Assembly: GCA_020634815.1 (NCBI GenBank)
Contig: JACKBA010000037.1
Span: 1-63,965 of the forward strand
Length of the DNA: 63,965 nucleotides
Reading direction: 5' to 3'
Source: Caldilineaceae bacterium
GTDB lineage: Bacteria > Chloroflexota > Anaerolineae > Caldilineales > Caldilineaceae
The notes under the pieces were generated by a model. The model saw only the letters and a program-made list of their open reading frames with translations, had not been told where the DNA came from and did no database searches. Every line of letters begins with the position of its first letter. The first letter of the stretch is position 1. This document shows positions 37,101-43,613 of this stretch, piece after piece. The position numbers and the translations under genes are program-made.

Positions 37101-38146
37101 TGCGCTTCCAGCAGTTCGACGGTGCGCTGTGAATAGCCGGCGGCGTCATAGGCGCGGCGCAAGGCGTGCGCCTGTCCCGACGATTTCGGCGCGTAGACGG
37201 CCGTGCCCGCGCCGTCGGAACTGGTGCCCAGCCCGCGAATCACGGCGTAGATGCGGTCGCCGTCGCGCTCGGCATCTTCCAGCCGGCGCAGGGCCAGCAT
37301 GCCCAGCCCCTCGCCCAGGATGGTGCCGTCGGCCTTGTCGGAGAAGGGGCGGCAGTCACCGCTGGCCGAGAGCGCCGGCGTCTTGCTGAAGCACATGTAC
37401 ATGAGGATGTCGTTGAGCGTGTCCACGCCGCCGACGATGACCATGTCCGACTGGTGGAGGTGGAGTTCGCTCAGCCCCATGGCCAGCGCCGAGAGCGAGC
37501 TGGCGCACGCCGCGTCGACGACACAGTTGGTGCCGCCCAGGTCGAACTTGTTGGCGATGCGCCCGGCGATAACGTTGCCCAGCAGACCGGGGAAAGAGGC
37601 CTCTGTCCACGGCACGTAGGAGTCGGCGATGCGGTCGCAGATGGCCTGCGCCTCGTCCTCGGGCACGCCATTGGCGCGCAGGGCGTTGAGCCAGATGGGT
37701 CGCTGCAAGCGCGAGCCCAGATGTACGACCAGTTCCGTCGCGCCGGTTGCGCCCAGGATCACGCTGATGCGGCTCTTGTCGACGTGGCGGAAATCGCCGC
37801 CGGCCGCATCTTCCAGCACCTGCTGGGCGACGATGAGGCCGAGCAACTGGCTCGTGTCGGTCTGCTGAATGACGTTGGGCGGCACGCCGAAGGTCATGGC
37901 GTCGAAGGGAACTTCATCCAGAAAAGCGCCGCGCTTGCCGTATGTCTTGTCGGGCGCTGCCGGGTTGGGATCGTAATAGTCGTCAATCAGCCAGTAGTTG
38001 GGAGGAATCTCTTTGATCTGGTCCTGGCCTTCGACAATGCTGCGCCAGAAACCGCGCACATCGGTGGAGCCAGGGAACAGCGCGCTTACACCGACAACTG
38101 CAATTGGTGAGGAGGCAGTTTCGCGGTGCTCTCTTTGGTTACTCAT
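31151..38146 (-). CDS. pfaA: Pfa2-like polyunsaturated lipid synthase subunit: KS-MAT-ACP-ACP-ACP-KR-DH
   Basis: 2331 residues; AAGGATC precedes ATG 38146. Ketosynthase about 12-445 with Cys214 in DAACASSL and His in EAHGTAT and QIGHTKG. Malonyl-CoA acyltransferase about 580-890 with FPGQGSQ and Ser682 in GHSFGE. Pro/Ala linker about 935-1190. Three carrier proteins have phosphopantetheine serines at 1242, 1357 and 1472, each in GIDSIKR, spaced exactly 115 residues. Ketoreductase about 1600-2010 with SGGARGVTA and an S...SDYAMAN active site (Tyr1951). C-terminal PKS-type dehydratase about 2055-2320 with His2066 (HQVNGVVVVP, the HxxxGxxxxP motif) and Asp2241 (DGGLQ). The domain order equals myxobacterial Pfa2 and extends the marine PfaA plan with a DH. 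Carrier linkers and the DH contain repeat-derived segments. It needs a phosphopantetheinyl transferase, which is not encoded in the window. Confidence 0.93.
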   Translation of the reverse strand: MSNQREHRETASSPIAVVGVSALFPGSTDVRGFWRSIVEGQDQIKEIPPNYWLIDDYYDPNPAAPDKTYGKRGAFLDEVPFDAMTFGVPPNVIQQTDTSQLLGLIVAQQVLEDAAGGDFRHVDKSRISVILGATGATELVVHLGSRLQRPIWLNALRANGVPEDEAQAICDRIADSYVPWTEASFPGLLGNVIAGRIANKFDLGGTNCVVDAACASSLSALAMGLSELHLHQSDMVIVGGVDTLNDILMYMCFSKTPALSASGDCRPFSDKADGTILGEGLGMLALRRLEDAERDGDRIYAVIRGLGTSSDGAGTAVYAPKSSGQAHALRRAYDAAGYSQRTVELLEAHGTATKAGDAAEFQGASSVFAEADAESRQWCAIGSVKSQIGHTKGAAGAASLIKAVLALHHKVLPPTIKVDRPNPNLAVEESPFYLNTQTRPWIRDAAHPRRAGVSSFGFGGSNFHVTLEEYTGDARKETFRPAPTELFLVSGAAAPEIIAAARQLTAGFDEETGFQFLARASQLAFQPDAHLRLAIVARDLADLRTKIDAAAGAIERDSAAEQQSPAGWYYSGAQAAGATGKLAFLFPGQGSQYVGMGADLAMAFDESRAVWDEAADLEFEQGGRLHEVVFPQPVFSDDDRTAQEARLRATDWAQPAIGAMSVSLLALLAKLGISPDAVGGHSFGEVTALLTAGVLDRKAFFAVARKRGELMAEAAAMFPGAMTAISHAADAVTSLLASWNTGVVVANHNSPEQVVISGIESAIQATEEKLRQAAIRFQRLPVSTAFHSVVVRPAAAPFRAFLDHITVHKPLVPVYANSMAATYSSVPDAIRETLAGQIAEPVRFAEQIEAMYAAGVRTFVEVGPGTVLTNLVKSCLKDRPHRAVAFDRKGQHGLTSLWHGLGQLAAAGVDFAAERLWDDVAVGDDPRTRKTPKLAVNLSGVNYNKPYPPVNGKAAPNPARNGTHAPVNQTNAPHEKATGSNGRSTGVAPTAPVPAPAAPTPAPAPRQAQPAAPALPPVTVAPHAAAPVAQPVVPAAPPMPAATPSPVPPAPQPVTAPAPAPVAPQGDGLAWVNALQRLQQQTADAHMAFLNVAEQSLRSLEAMMAGGVRGEGRGASAATSVATQPEPVAFVQPPALAPAAPVQPIVAPPPVSTPAAPVAHERVSDQLSIVNGQRSTVNEAAPAAPAAPAPSLTIDNSPLTIDRSSSPDLHATMLAVVTEKTGYPTEMLEPGMALDTDLGIDSIKRVEILAAMRERVPSLPEFDTTVMAGLRTLGEIVAYMDSTLGKTQLPTVNGQRSMVNAPDAPSLTIDNSPLTIDRSSSPDLHATMLTVVTEKTGYPTEMLEPGMALDTDLGIDSIKRVEILAAMRERVPSLPEFDTTVMAGLRTLGEIVAYMDSTLAKTQLPTVNGQRSMVNAPDAPSLTIDNSPLTIDRSSSPDLHATMLAVVTEKTGYPTEMLEPGMALDTDLGIDSIKRVEILAAMRERVPSLPEFDTTVMAGLRTLGEIVAYMDSTLEKSQLSTVNGQRSMGNEATPAPSLTIDNSPLTIDRSPDPIRRYILEMKPRPASGLTPPFLLDGTSVYITDDGGGIAPLLAERLAHAGAQVTVTDTVPADAQAVICLAGLRAVGDVDAAIAANAEAFHRATTVAANFEAAGGLFVTVQATGGDFGLASANGERAWLGGLSGLAKTAAQEWPNAAVRAIDITTAGEAPDAIADRLAGELLAGGSDREIGLAADGGRYAFVSTERAAGGGSPVVAADSVIVVSGGARGVTAAAVIELARQARPRIALLGRSALAEETAELRAITDDAGLKKALLAAAQARGERLTPRDLGAATDRILAGREIRATLQALQEAGSDAVYLPCDINDPAATAAALEQVRGQWGPITGIVHGAGVLADKRLAEKSADDFQRVFGTKIGGLRSLLAATANDPLNVICLFSSVAARTGNAGQSDYAMANEVLNRVANELAKTHPGCVVKSIGWGPWEGGMVTPVLKAKFDEMGVPLIPLDNGARRFVAELQQADPAEVEVVVGGMPQDAPLIDPQAAGAARRATYDVVVSAATDPYLFSHQVNGVVVVPLVMVQEWFLRAANASRETEFLGETRFLRKLRVLKGIPLPAFAEQPTRLRIGLEPDAADGALLNATLYDADGVARFTAQVVSQPPAGAETARKLAEASQAWPNVSIAGADLYGAQLFHGPAFATIEQVDRLGEQGASAELKSSRAAGWDAPRPSPLTPPLTDPALIDGGLQLARVWGYDRLQQLTLPTALEAFVVYEPGLLDAGRTVRCYVEGKPIGQAGTRTNIWFVDAQSGAPIAEVRGLEMYVSSEAPLTGGAR
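31446..31478. repeat. GAGGGGC heptamers coding in the Pfa2 dehydratase
   Basis: Encodes APRPSPLTPP immediately before the DPALIDGGLQ catalytic motif, inside the DH domain. Confidence 0.8.
31840..31877. repeat. Palindromic GAAACCGAGTTTCT element coding in the Pfa2 dehydratase
   Basis: Second copy of the element at 28549-28585, here read in a different frame as RETEFLGETRFLRK, shortly after HQVNGVVVVP. Confidence 0.8.
33490..34655. repeat. 345-bp tandem repeat: three ACPs with heptamer linkers
   Basis: GCTGTCCATG recurs at 33611, 33956 and 34301, and AGATCGGGAG at 33831, 34176 and 34521: period exactly 345 bp (115 codons). Units are almost identical at the DNA level. Each has one carrier protein plus a linker with two heptamer arrays in opposite orientation (for example 34193-34231 and 34249-34285) around a GC-rich core. 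A fourth partial linker flanks the array at 33490-33600 and a fifth, with a 9-bp GCCGGCGCG triplet, at 34539-34652. Confidence 0.95.
34801..34830. repeat. GCCCCTC heptamers coding in the Pfa2 pre-ACP linker
   Basis: Four units encode GEGRGA around residues 1106-1115, within the Ala/Pro-rich linker between MAT and the first ACP. Confidence 0.85.
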
Positions 38147-38293
38147 TGATAGATTTGATCCTTATAGAACTGACGTACAATCCTGCCTGCGCACCGGAAC
38201 GAAAACGCAAGGCGCACAGGGTTGCGGTGACCTCGTTTTGTGTTGGCGCCGGGCCGGAAAATGGCCGCGGCGCACAGAGTCTGAAACCCCTCG

Positions 38294-39928
38294 CTACTGC
38301 AATGGTCGCGGCCGGAAACTGAACGCGGCCGCCGGAATTGGCGCGCCGTAGCTGCGCAACTGCGCGGCGCGGGTCACGTAGGCGGCGCCTTCGAGCAGAT
38401 TGAGCGCCACCTGGACGACGGTGCGATTCTCCGGCTTTTCGAGGAAGGAGCCCTTGACCCAGGCATTGAAGGCGCCCATGGCCGGCCCGCACCAGATCTG
38501 GTAGTCGAGGCGGCGGTCGGCCGCACCGTCGATGGGCCAGCGGCTGGAGCGTCCCAGATAGGAGCGGAAGACCAACGCCATCTTGTGTTTCGGGTCGCGT
38601 TCGGCGCGCTCGATTTCGTGCGGGCCGCGCACTTCGAAGAACTTGCGCGCCTCCGCCCACACCTCGCCGACCGGCTGGCGAAACATCTGTTGCTCGATAC
38701 GCGCCAGCTCGTCGGCCGGAATGGCTTCCAGCGAAGGAAAGCGCGTGTAGAGGCTGTAGAGCGTCGCCGCACGCGAGGCGAACATGGTGCCGCGCTTGAG
38801 CACCTGCACCTTGACACCCAGTTCGAACATGTCGGCCGAGGGCGCCATGGTCATGTCGGCCAGCTCGGCCAGCGCCAGCATGGCCTTGGCATCGTCGGAG
38901 ACGCCGGCCTCGACGCAACTCTGGTTGACGGAGCCGGTGAGCACGTACGCCGCGCCCAGGGCAAAGGCCGACGCGACGGATTCCGGCGTGCCCAGGCCGC
39001 CGGCCGCGCCGACGCGGATCGGGCGGGTGAAACCGTGGCGCACGACCAACTCGTCGCGCAACTGGGCGATGGTGGGGAAGAGCGAGCCGAGCGGCCGGTT
39101 GTCGGTGTGCCCGCCCGAATCGGACTCGACGGTGATATCCTCGGCCACGGGCAGTTGCCGGGCCAGCGCAGCCTCGTCGGAGGTCAATTCGCCGGCCTGC
39201 ACCAGCGCGTCGAGGATCGCCTGCGGCGGCGGCGACATGAAGTGCTGGGCCACCTCCGGCCGCGAAATCTTGGCGAAGACGTGGTTGACGCGCTGAATGC
39301 GACCCGACGCGTCGCGGGTGACGCCGCTGAAGGCATAGCGCACGACGGCCGGCGTCAGCGCCATGAACGCCGACGCTTCCACCCGCCGCACTCCAAAGCG
39401 CAGCAGCAGCCCGACGATCAGATTCTCCAGTTCCGGCTCCTGCGGCGAGTGGATGAGGTTGACGCCCCACGGCAGCCGATCGCCCAGCGTCGATTGCAGC
39501 GTGGTCAGCGCCTGCTCGACGCGCGCCGGGCTCAGCCCGCCGGCGCCAAAGAAGCCCAGCATGCCCGCCCGCGCCATCTCGACGACGATCGCTTCGGAGG
39601 CGATGCCGCGCGCCATGGCGCCGGTCACGTAAGGAAAGCGCAGCCCGTGGGCTTCGAGAAAGCCGCGGTCGCCCAGCCACTCGGGGTAGAGCGGCGGCAG
39701 GATGCCCAGACACGGGTAGCCATCGGCAGCCGCCGTGCTGCCATTCTGCGCGGTCAGCGGCCGGAGCGTACCGCCGCTGCCGATACCCACGCTGCCGGTC
39801 GCGCCATCACGCACGACAAAGGCGGTCGTGCGAAACGTAGCAATTGCGGCGGGCATGGCATCGGGGCCAAAGCTGGCCGCACCGCCGCCACCGATCCATT
39901 CTCCAACCACTGGTAATCCATTACTCAC
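38294..39928 (-). CDS. pfaD: Pfa1/PfaD-like enoyl reductase (FMN-dependent, nitronate monooxygenase fold)
   Basis: 544 residues from GTG 39928, chosen because GGGAGAAG lies 4 bp upstream; a TTG at 39961 would add 11 residues without a site. It reduces the enoyl thioester in PUFA-type lipid synthesis. TIM-barrel FMN signatures are visible: GAMARGIASEAIVVEMARAG with FFGAGGLSP (about 108-135), and GAAGGLGTPESVASAFALGAAYVLTGSVNQ (about 307-336). The C-terminal extension (PIDGAADRRLDYQIWCGPAMGAFNAWVKGSFLE) is specific to PfaD proteins and separates it from ordinary nitronate monooxygenases. It is first in the pfa1-pfa2-pfa3 transcription order, 147 bp before pfa2, and faces a divergent WYL regulator. 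Confidence 0.92.
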   Translation of the reverse strand: MSNGLPVVGEWIGGGGAASFGPDAMPAAIATFRTTAFVVRDGATGSVGIGSGGTLRPLTAQNGSTAAADGYPCLGILPPLYPEWLGDRGFLEAHGLRFPYVTGAMARGIASEAIVVEMARAGMLGFFGAGGLSPARVEQALTTLQSTLGDRLPWGVNLIHSPQEPELENLIVGLLLRFGVRRVEASAFMALTPAVVRYAFSGVTRDASGRIQRVNHVFAKISRPEVAQHFMSPPPQAILDALVQAGELTSDEAALARQLPVAEDITVESDSGGHTDNRPLGSLFPTIAQLRDELVVRHGFTRPIRVGAAGGLGTPESVASAFALGAAYVLTGSVNQSCVEAGVSDDAKAMLALAELADMTMAPSADMFELGVKVQVLKRGTMFASRAATLYSLYTRFPSLEAIPADELARIEQQMFRQPVGEVWAEARKFFEVRGPHEIERAERDPKHKMALVFRSYLGRSSRWPIDGAADRRLDYQIWCGPAMGAFNAWVKGSFLEKPENRTVVQVALNLLEGAAYVTRAAQLRSYGAPIPAAAFSFRPRPLQ

Positions 39929-40368
39929 TTCACTTCTCCCGAAAAGTCGATGGTATGCCAAACGTCCGGCGCAGACGGCATGGCGCGCCTGCGTTGGGTA
40001 GGCGGTTCACCTGTGAACTACGTTGACCACAGAGACCGGCGAGGAATTGTGTCCTGGCGTGGTGAGCGGATGGCTCCCGATCGCCAGTCGAACGCGTCTT
40101 TCCTTGGGTGGAATTGCCTGACGGTGTCGATACGGCCGGTCGCCAATATCTTCCAATGACAGCATTCAGTGCGGGCGGTTCTTCGTCGCGCCGCGTCACA
40201 AACTGCATGGCAAAAGCAAAACCGATTCACTCTAGCACAAATCACCTGCGCCGGGGTAATCGCAAGGTGGCTTGCGCAATAAACGGTTCTCCGTTGGTCC
40301 CAGGGCACGCTGCTATAATGCGGGGCGATCGTCGAGAGGACTACAGGCCACGAAACAGGAATAGTCGC
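39929..40368. other. Divergent intergenic region between pfa1 and the WYL regulator
   Basis: 440 bases with no recognisable gene. It contains a short GTTGACCACAGAGACCGG repeat-family piece at 40021-40040 and the regulator promoter at 40311-40319. On the minus strand a weak TGC-TAGAGT extended -10 (40229-40237) could serve the pfa operon, without a convincing -35. It is the most likely site for regulator binding. Confidence 0.5.
40311..40319 (+). promoter_or_regulatory. Extended -10 promoter of the WYL regulator
   Basis: TGC followed by TATAAT (40314-40319), about 50 bp before ATG 40369. No consensus -35 at 16-18 bp, as expected for an extended -10 promoter. Confidence 0.5.
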
Positions 40369-41283
40369 ATGAACCGCGTCGACCGGCTTTTCGCTATCAC
40401 CCTGATCTTGCAGCGCAAGCAACGCGTGCGCGCCCAGGACCTGGCGCGCACCTTCGAAGTCAGCGAGCGCACGATCTATCGCGACATGACCGCGCTCAGC
40501 GAGAGCGGCGTGCCGATCGTGGCGCTTCCGGGCGAAGGCTACGAACTGGCGGAAGGCTACTTTCTGCGCCCCATCACCCTGACGCCGGAGGAAGCGCGTG
40601 CCCTCTTCCTGGCCGCGCAGATGCTCATCAGCCACACGACCGGGCGCGTGCCGGCCGATGCCGAGCTGGCGCTGGCCAAGGTGGCGGCCGTCATGCCGCA
40701 CGAACTGCGCGCCGAGGTGGCCGCGCTCGCCGACATCATGGGCTTCATCGCGCCGGCGCAGCGCTTCGACCTGGACGAGCCGCGCCTGGCCCGGCTGCAA
40801 GAGGCGATTCGCGCACGCCGCATCATCTGGATCCGCTACCACGGCTTTGCCAGCAATGACGTCAGCGAGCGCCAGGTCGAGCCGCACCGCCTGTGGTACT
40901 TCCAGGGCGCGTGGTATCTCGACGGCTTTTGCCGCGTGCGCCAGGATCTGCGCGTCTTTCGCCTGGATCGCATGGATGAGCTGAAGGTGCTGCGCACGAC
41001 CTTTGCGCCCCGACAGGTGGAACGCCAGCCGGGGCGCACCATCGAAGCCCGCATTCGCTTTGCACCGGCGACGGTGCGCTGGGTGCGCGAGCGCCAGCAC
41101 TACGCCTGGGTCGACGAGTACACCGACGCGCACGGCGTCGTCATGATCTACCGGCTGGACACCTTGCAGGAGATCAAGCCGTGGCTGCTCGGCTGGGGCG
41201 CGGCGGCGGAACCGCTGGCGCCACCCGAACTGCGCGAGGAGATTCGCGCCGAGGCGAACAGGATTTTGGAGATCCTGACATAG
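40369..41283 (+). CDS. HTH-WYL transcriptional regulator (YafY/DeoR-like)
   Basis: 304 residues from ATG 40369. The N-terminal winged helix is VRAQDLARTFEVSERTIYRDMTALSESGVPI (about 20-50). The WYL domain covers about 142-225: QVEPHRLWYFQGAWYLDGFCRVRQDLRVFRLDRM, with the W-Y-L-like WYL signature. A C-terminal WCX-like domain follows. WYL domains sense nucleic acid or small ligands. It is divergent from the pfa operon and is the best positional candidate for its regulator; it could equally control the downstream monooxygenase and hydrolase genes. Confidence 0.9.
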   Translation: MNRVDRLFAITLILQRKQRVRAQDLARTFEVSERTIYRDMTALSESGVPIVALPGEGYELAEGYFLRPITLTPEEARALFLAAQMLISHTTGRVPADAELALAKVAAVMPHELRAEVAALADIMGFIAPAQRFDLDEPRLARLQEAIRARRIIWIRYHGFASNDVSERQVEPHRLWYFQGAWYLDGFCRVRQDLRVFRLDRMDELKVLRTTFAPRQVERQPGRTIEARIRFAPATVRWVRERQHYAWVDEYTDAHGVVMIYRLDTLQEIKPWLLGWGAAAEPLAPPELREEIRAEANRILEILT

Positions 41284-41349
41284 GGTTGTCAGGGGCCGGT
41301 GCGAAAATCAGACCGTTGAATCAACCGCATGTCGAAAAAGGAGAAACTC

Positions 41350-41661
41350 ATGCAGAACGGTCTGACCGTCGAACTGGTTACTTTCAAACTCAACGAGGGC
41401 GCCGACGAAGCAGCCTTCCTCCAGGCAGCCGACGCCGTCATGGCGGATACCCGGCAGTTGCCGGGCTACGTGCGACGCGAATTGCTCAAGGGCGACGACG
41501 GCCAATGGATCGACGTCGTGCACTGGCGCAGCCGCGCGGATGCGCTGGCGGCCGCCGAGATGTTCAACACGCTGCCCTCGGCACAGGCGTTTGGCAGCTT
41601 CCTCGACTTCACCAGCGTCACCATGCTGCACCCGGTGCAGGCCCTGGTGTGGGACAATTGA
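41350..41661 (+). CDS. Antibiotic-biosynthesis-monooxygenase-like dimeric alpha/beta barrel protein
   Basis: 103 residues from ATG 41350; AAGGAG lies 7 bp upstream, favouring this over ATG 41329. The pattern VTFKLNEGADEAAFLQAADAVMADTRQLPGYVRRELLKGDDGQWIDVVHW fits the ABM-like ferredoxin-fold family, which often contains small monooxygenases or decarboxylases. No cofactor-binding residues are identifiable. The next gene starts 2 bp after its stop. Confidence 0.7.
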   Translation: MQNGLTVELVTFKLNEGADEAAFLQAADAVMADTRQLPGYVRRELLKGDDGQWIDVVHWRSRADALAAAEMFNTLPSAQAFGSFLDFTSVTMLHPVQALVWDN

Positions 41662-41663
41662 GG

Positions 41664-42530
41664 ATGTCGCACATGACAGCTACGATCATCACCGGCGCGG
41701 CGGATGATCGCCGCGCCATGGGAGCGACGGACCAGCCGGCGCGCATGGCGGCGGTAGACAAGGGTGCAGGAAACGTCGTCGTGCTGTTGCACGGCTTCCC
41801 CGGCAACGCCCAGGATTGGGAGGCCGTGGCCGCCGCGTTGGAGCAGGACTTTCGGGTCATCGTGCCGGACCTGCTCGGCTTTGGCCGCAGCGATGCGCCG
41901 GGCGCCTTTGCGGGCTTGACCATCACCGCGCAGGCCGACGCCCTCGAACGGCTGCTGGCGGAGCGGGGCGTCGCGCGCTGCGTGCTGGTCGGCCAGGATT
42001 ATGGCGGCCCGATTGCGGTGACGCTTGCTGCTCGCCGCCCCGATCTGGTGGCCGGCCTGGTGCTCTCGTCGTGTAACTTCTTTCGCGATCCCGCGCTGCA
42101 AGCGCCCATGAAGCTGTTGCCGGTGCCGGGCATCGGGCGTGCGGTGGAAGCGGCGCTCTTTTCGCCGCCGTCGCTGCGCTACATGGCGCGCAACGGGACA
42201 AGGCGCGGCAAGCGACTGCCTGCGGTCAACTCGCCATCCGAAGTCGCTTCGATCCGCACCATCTTCGCCACGATGCTGCGCGACCTGCCCACTCACTTCG
42301 GCGCGGTGGAAGATGCGCTGCCGGCGCTGACCGTGCCGGTGTTGGTGGCGTGGGGCGATCGCGATCCGTTCTTTGACGTGCCGCATGCCCGCCGCTCCGC
42401 CGACGCCATCCCCGGTGCGCGGCTACGCTTGTACGAGGGCGCCGGGCACTTCCCGCATCTCGAGGTGACAGAGACGTACGCGCGCGACATTGCCACGCTC
42501 GGCGCCGCAGCATTCGCCGCCGAGCGCTAG
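41664..42530 (+). CDS. Alpha/beta hydrolase with Asp nucleophile (haloalkane dehalogenase/epoxide hydrolase-like)
   Basis: 288 residues from ATG 41664 (ATG 41673 also possible). The oxyanion-hole motif LLHGFPGNAQDW is followed by a nucleophile elbow VGQDYGGPIA, in which Asp rather than Ser is at the nucleophile position, as in dehalogenases and epoxide hydrolases. The catalytic acid is probably in VAWGDRDPFF and the His is in EGAGHFPHLEV. Substrate unknown. It ends on a CTAG shared with the stop of the opposing gene. Confidence 0.85.
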   Translation: MSHMTATIITGAADDRRAMGATDQPARMAAVDKGAGNVVVLLHGFPGNAQDWEAVAAALEQDFRVIVPDLLGFGRSDAPGAFAGLTITAQADALERLLAERGVARCVLVGQDYGGPIAVTLAARRPDLVAGLVLSSCNFFRDPALQAPMKLLPVPGIGRAVEAALFSPPSLRYMARNGTRRGKRLPAVNSPSEVASIRTIFATMLRDLPTHFGAVEDALPALTVPVLVAWGDRDPFFDVPHARRSADAIPGARLRLYEGAGHFPHLEVTETYARDIATLGAAAFAAER

Positions 42531-43168
42531 CGGATGTGCTCGATCAAGTGCTGCACGGCGTCGATCTCGTCCTGGTTGACGGTGTGGTCCATGCCGGGAT
42601 AGATGCGTGTGTCGACGGCCGCGCCCAGGTCGGCGAAGATCTGGGCCGTCCGCTCGACGCGCGCCAGCGGGATGTGAAAGTCGACGTCGCTACAGCCGAG
42701 CAGCACGGGCGTGCCGTCCAGCGTGCCCGTGTAGGCGCGTGGCTGGTCGCCGTTTTCGATGAGCCCGCTGCTCAGGCCAATGACGCCGGCGTAGCGCCGC
42801 GGGTTGCGTGCGGCGTACTCGGTTGCCAGGCAGCCGCCCTGTGAGAAGCCGAGCAGGAAGATCTTGTCGTGTGCGATCCCGGCAGCAACCAGCGAACCGA
42901 CCAGGTCATCGACAACCTGGAGCGCGGATGAAAGCCACGGCTCGTTGGCGGCGACCGGCGCGATAAAGCGGTTTGGATACCACGTCGCGTTGGCGGCTTG
43001 CGGCGCCAGAAAGGCCACATCGGGCGCGTCCAGTTCGTGCGCCAGGTAGAGGATGTCCTCCGCGGTCGCGCCGCGGCCGTGGATCATGATCATGGAGGCG
43101 CTTGCCGCGGCGACATCGGCGCCGTAGCGCGCCACGGGCATGCCCTGGTGTAAAGTTGCCTGTGCCAT
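42527..43168 (-). CDS. Phospholipase/carboxylesterase family hydrolase
   Basis: 213 residues. MIMIHGRGATAEDIL contains the oxyanion region, FLLGFSQGGCLATEYA the Ser nucleophile, and GMDHTVNQDEI the His. GGGAGG precedes ATG 43168. It is the last gene of a minus-strand operon with a VOC protein and a ring-cleaving dioxygenase, the same partners as the Bacillus mhqED/mhqNOP hydroquinone genes; a role in degrading a quinone-derived ester is a reasonable inference. Confidence 0.85.
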   Translation of the reverse strand: MAQATLHQGMPVARYGADVAAASASMIMIHGRGATAEDILYLAHELDAPDVAFLAPQAANATWYPNRFIAPVAANEPWLSSALQVVDDLVGSLVAAGIAHDKIFLLGFSQGGCLATEYAARNPRRYAGVIGLSSGLIENGDQPRAYTGTLDGTPVLLGCSDVDFHIPLARVERTAQIFADLGAAVDTRIYPGMDHTVNQDEIDAVQHLIEHIR

Positions 43169-43190
43169 TCGTTCCTCCCTTTTCCCGGCA

Positions 43191-43562
43191 TCAGCCGGTG
43201 AGTCGTTCCATCAACTCGATGCGGTTGCCGAACGGGTCGAAGATGTGTGCGCGGCGGTAGCCTGCCAGCGGCGGCTCGTCGGTGGAAACCGGATAGCCGG
43301 CCGTGCTGACCCGCGCCAGCAGCGCGTCGAGATCGTCGACCAGCAGTGCAGGGTGCGCCTTGCGCGCCGGCCGGAAGTCCGCCTCGACGCCCAGGTGAAG
43401 CTGGACGTTACCGGCGGCAAACCACGCGCCGCCACGCCCGGCCAGCGCGGCCGGTTTGGACACCTCGCTCATGCCCAGCACGTCGCGGAAGAAGGCGCGC
43501 GCACGCTCCTCTTCGCCGGCCGGCATGGCCAACTGCACATGGTCAATCGCATAGATGCCCAT
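43191..43562 (-). CDS. VOC (glyoxalase/dioxygenase fold) protein
   Basis: 123 residues. One beta-alpha-beta-beta-beta pair with IDHVQLAMP (His ligand), a Gln/His region in AAGNVQLHLGVEADFRP, and the ligand Glu in FDPFGNRIELME. A single VOC module of unknown substrate. It lies 22 bp upstream of the esterase gene and 51 bp downstream of the dioxygenase. Confidence 0.82.
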   Translation of the reverse strand: MGIYAIDHVQLAMPAGEEERARAFFRDVLGMSEVSKPAALAGRGGAWFAAGNVQLHLGVEADFRPARKAHPALLVDDLDALLARVSTAGYPVSTDEPPLAGYRRAHIFDPFGNRIELMERLTG

Positions 43563-43613
43563 CGACGCCTCCCGGTCTACGTCGCCTCCTGTTGCCGCCA
43601 CCGGCTGCCTAGC

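Noticed and set aside
21808..39928. Heterocyst-glycolipid type synthase
   Set aside because: The presence of PfaD, the CLF and the paired FabA-like domains fits Pfa synthases better than hgl genes.
39929..40368. Phosphopantetheinyl transferase gene for the ACPs
   Set aside because: Neither this gap nor any other part of the window encodes an Sfp or AcpS motif; it must lie elsewhere.
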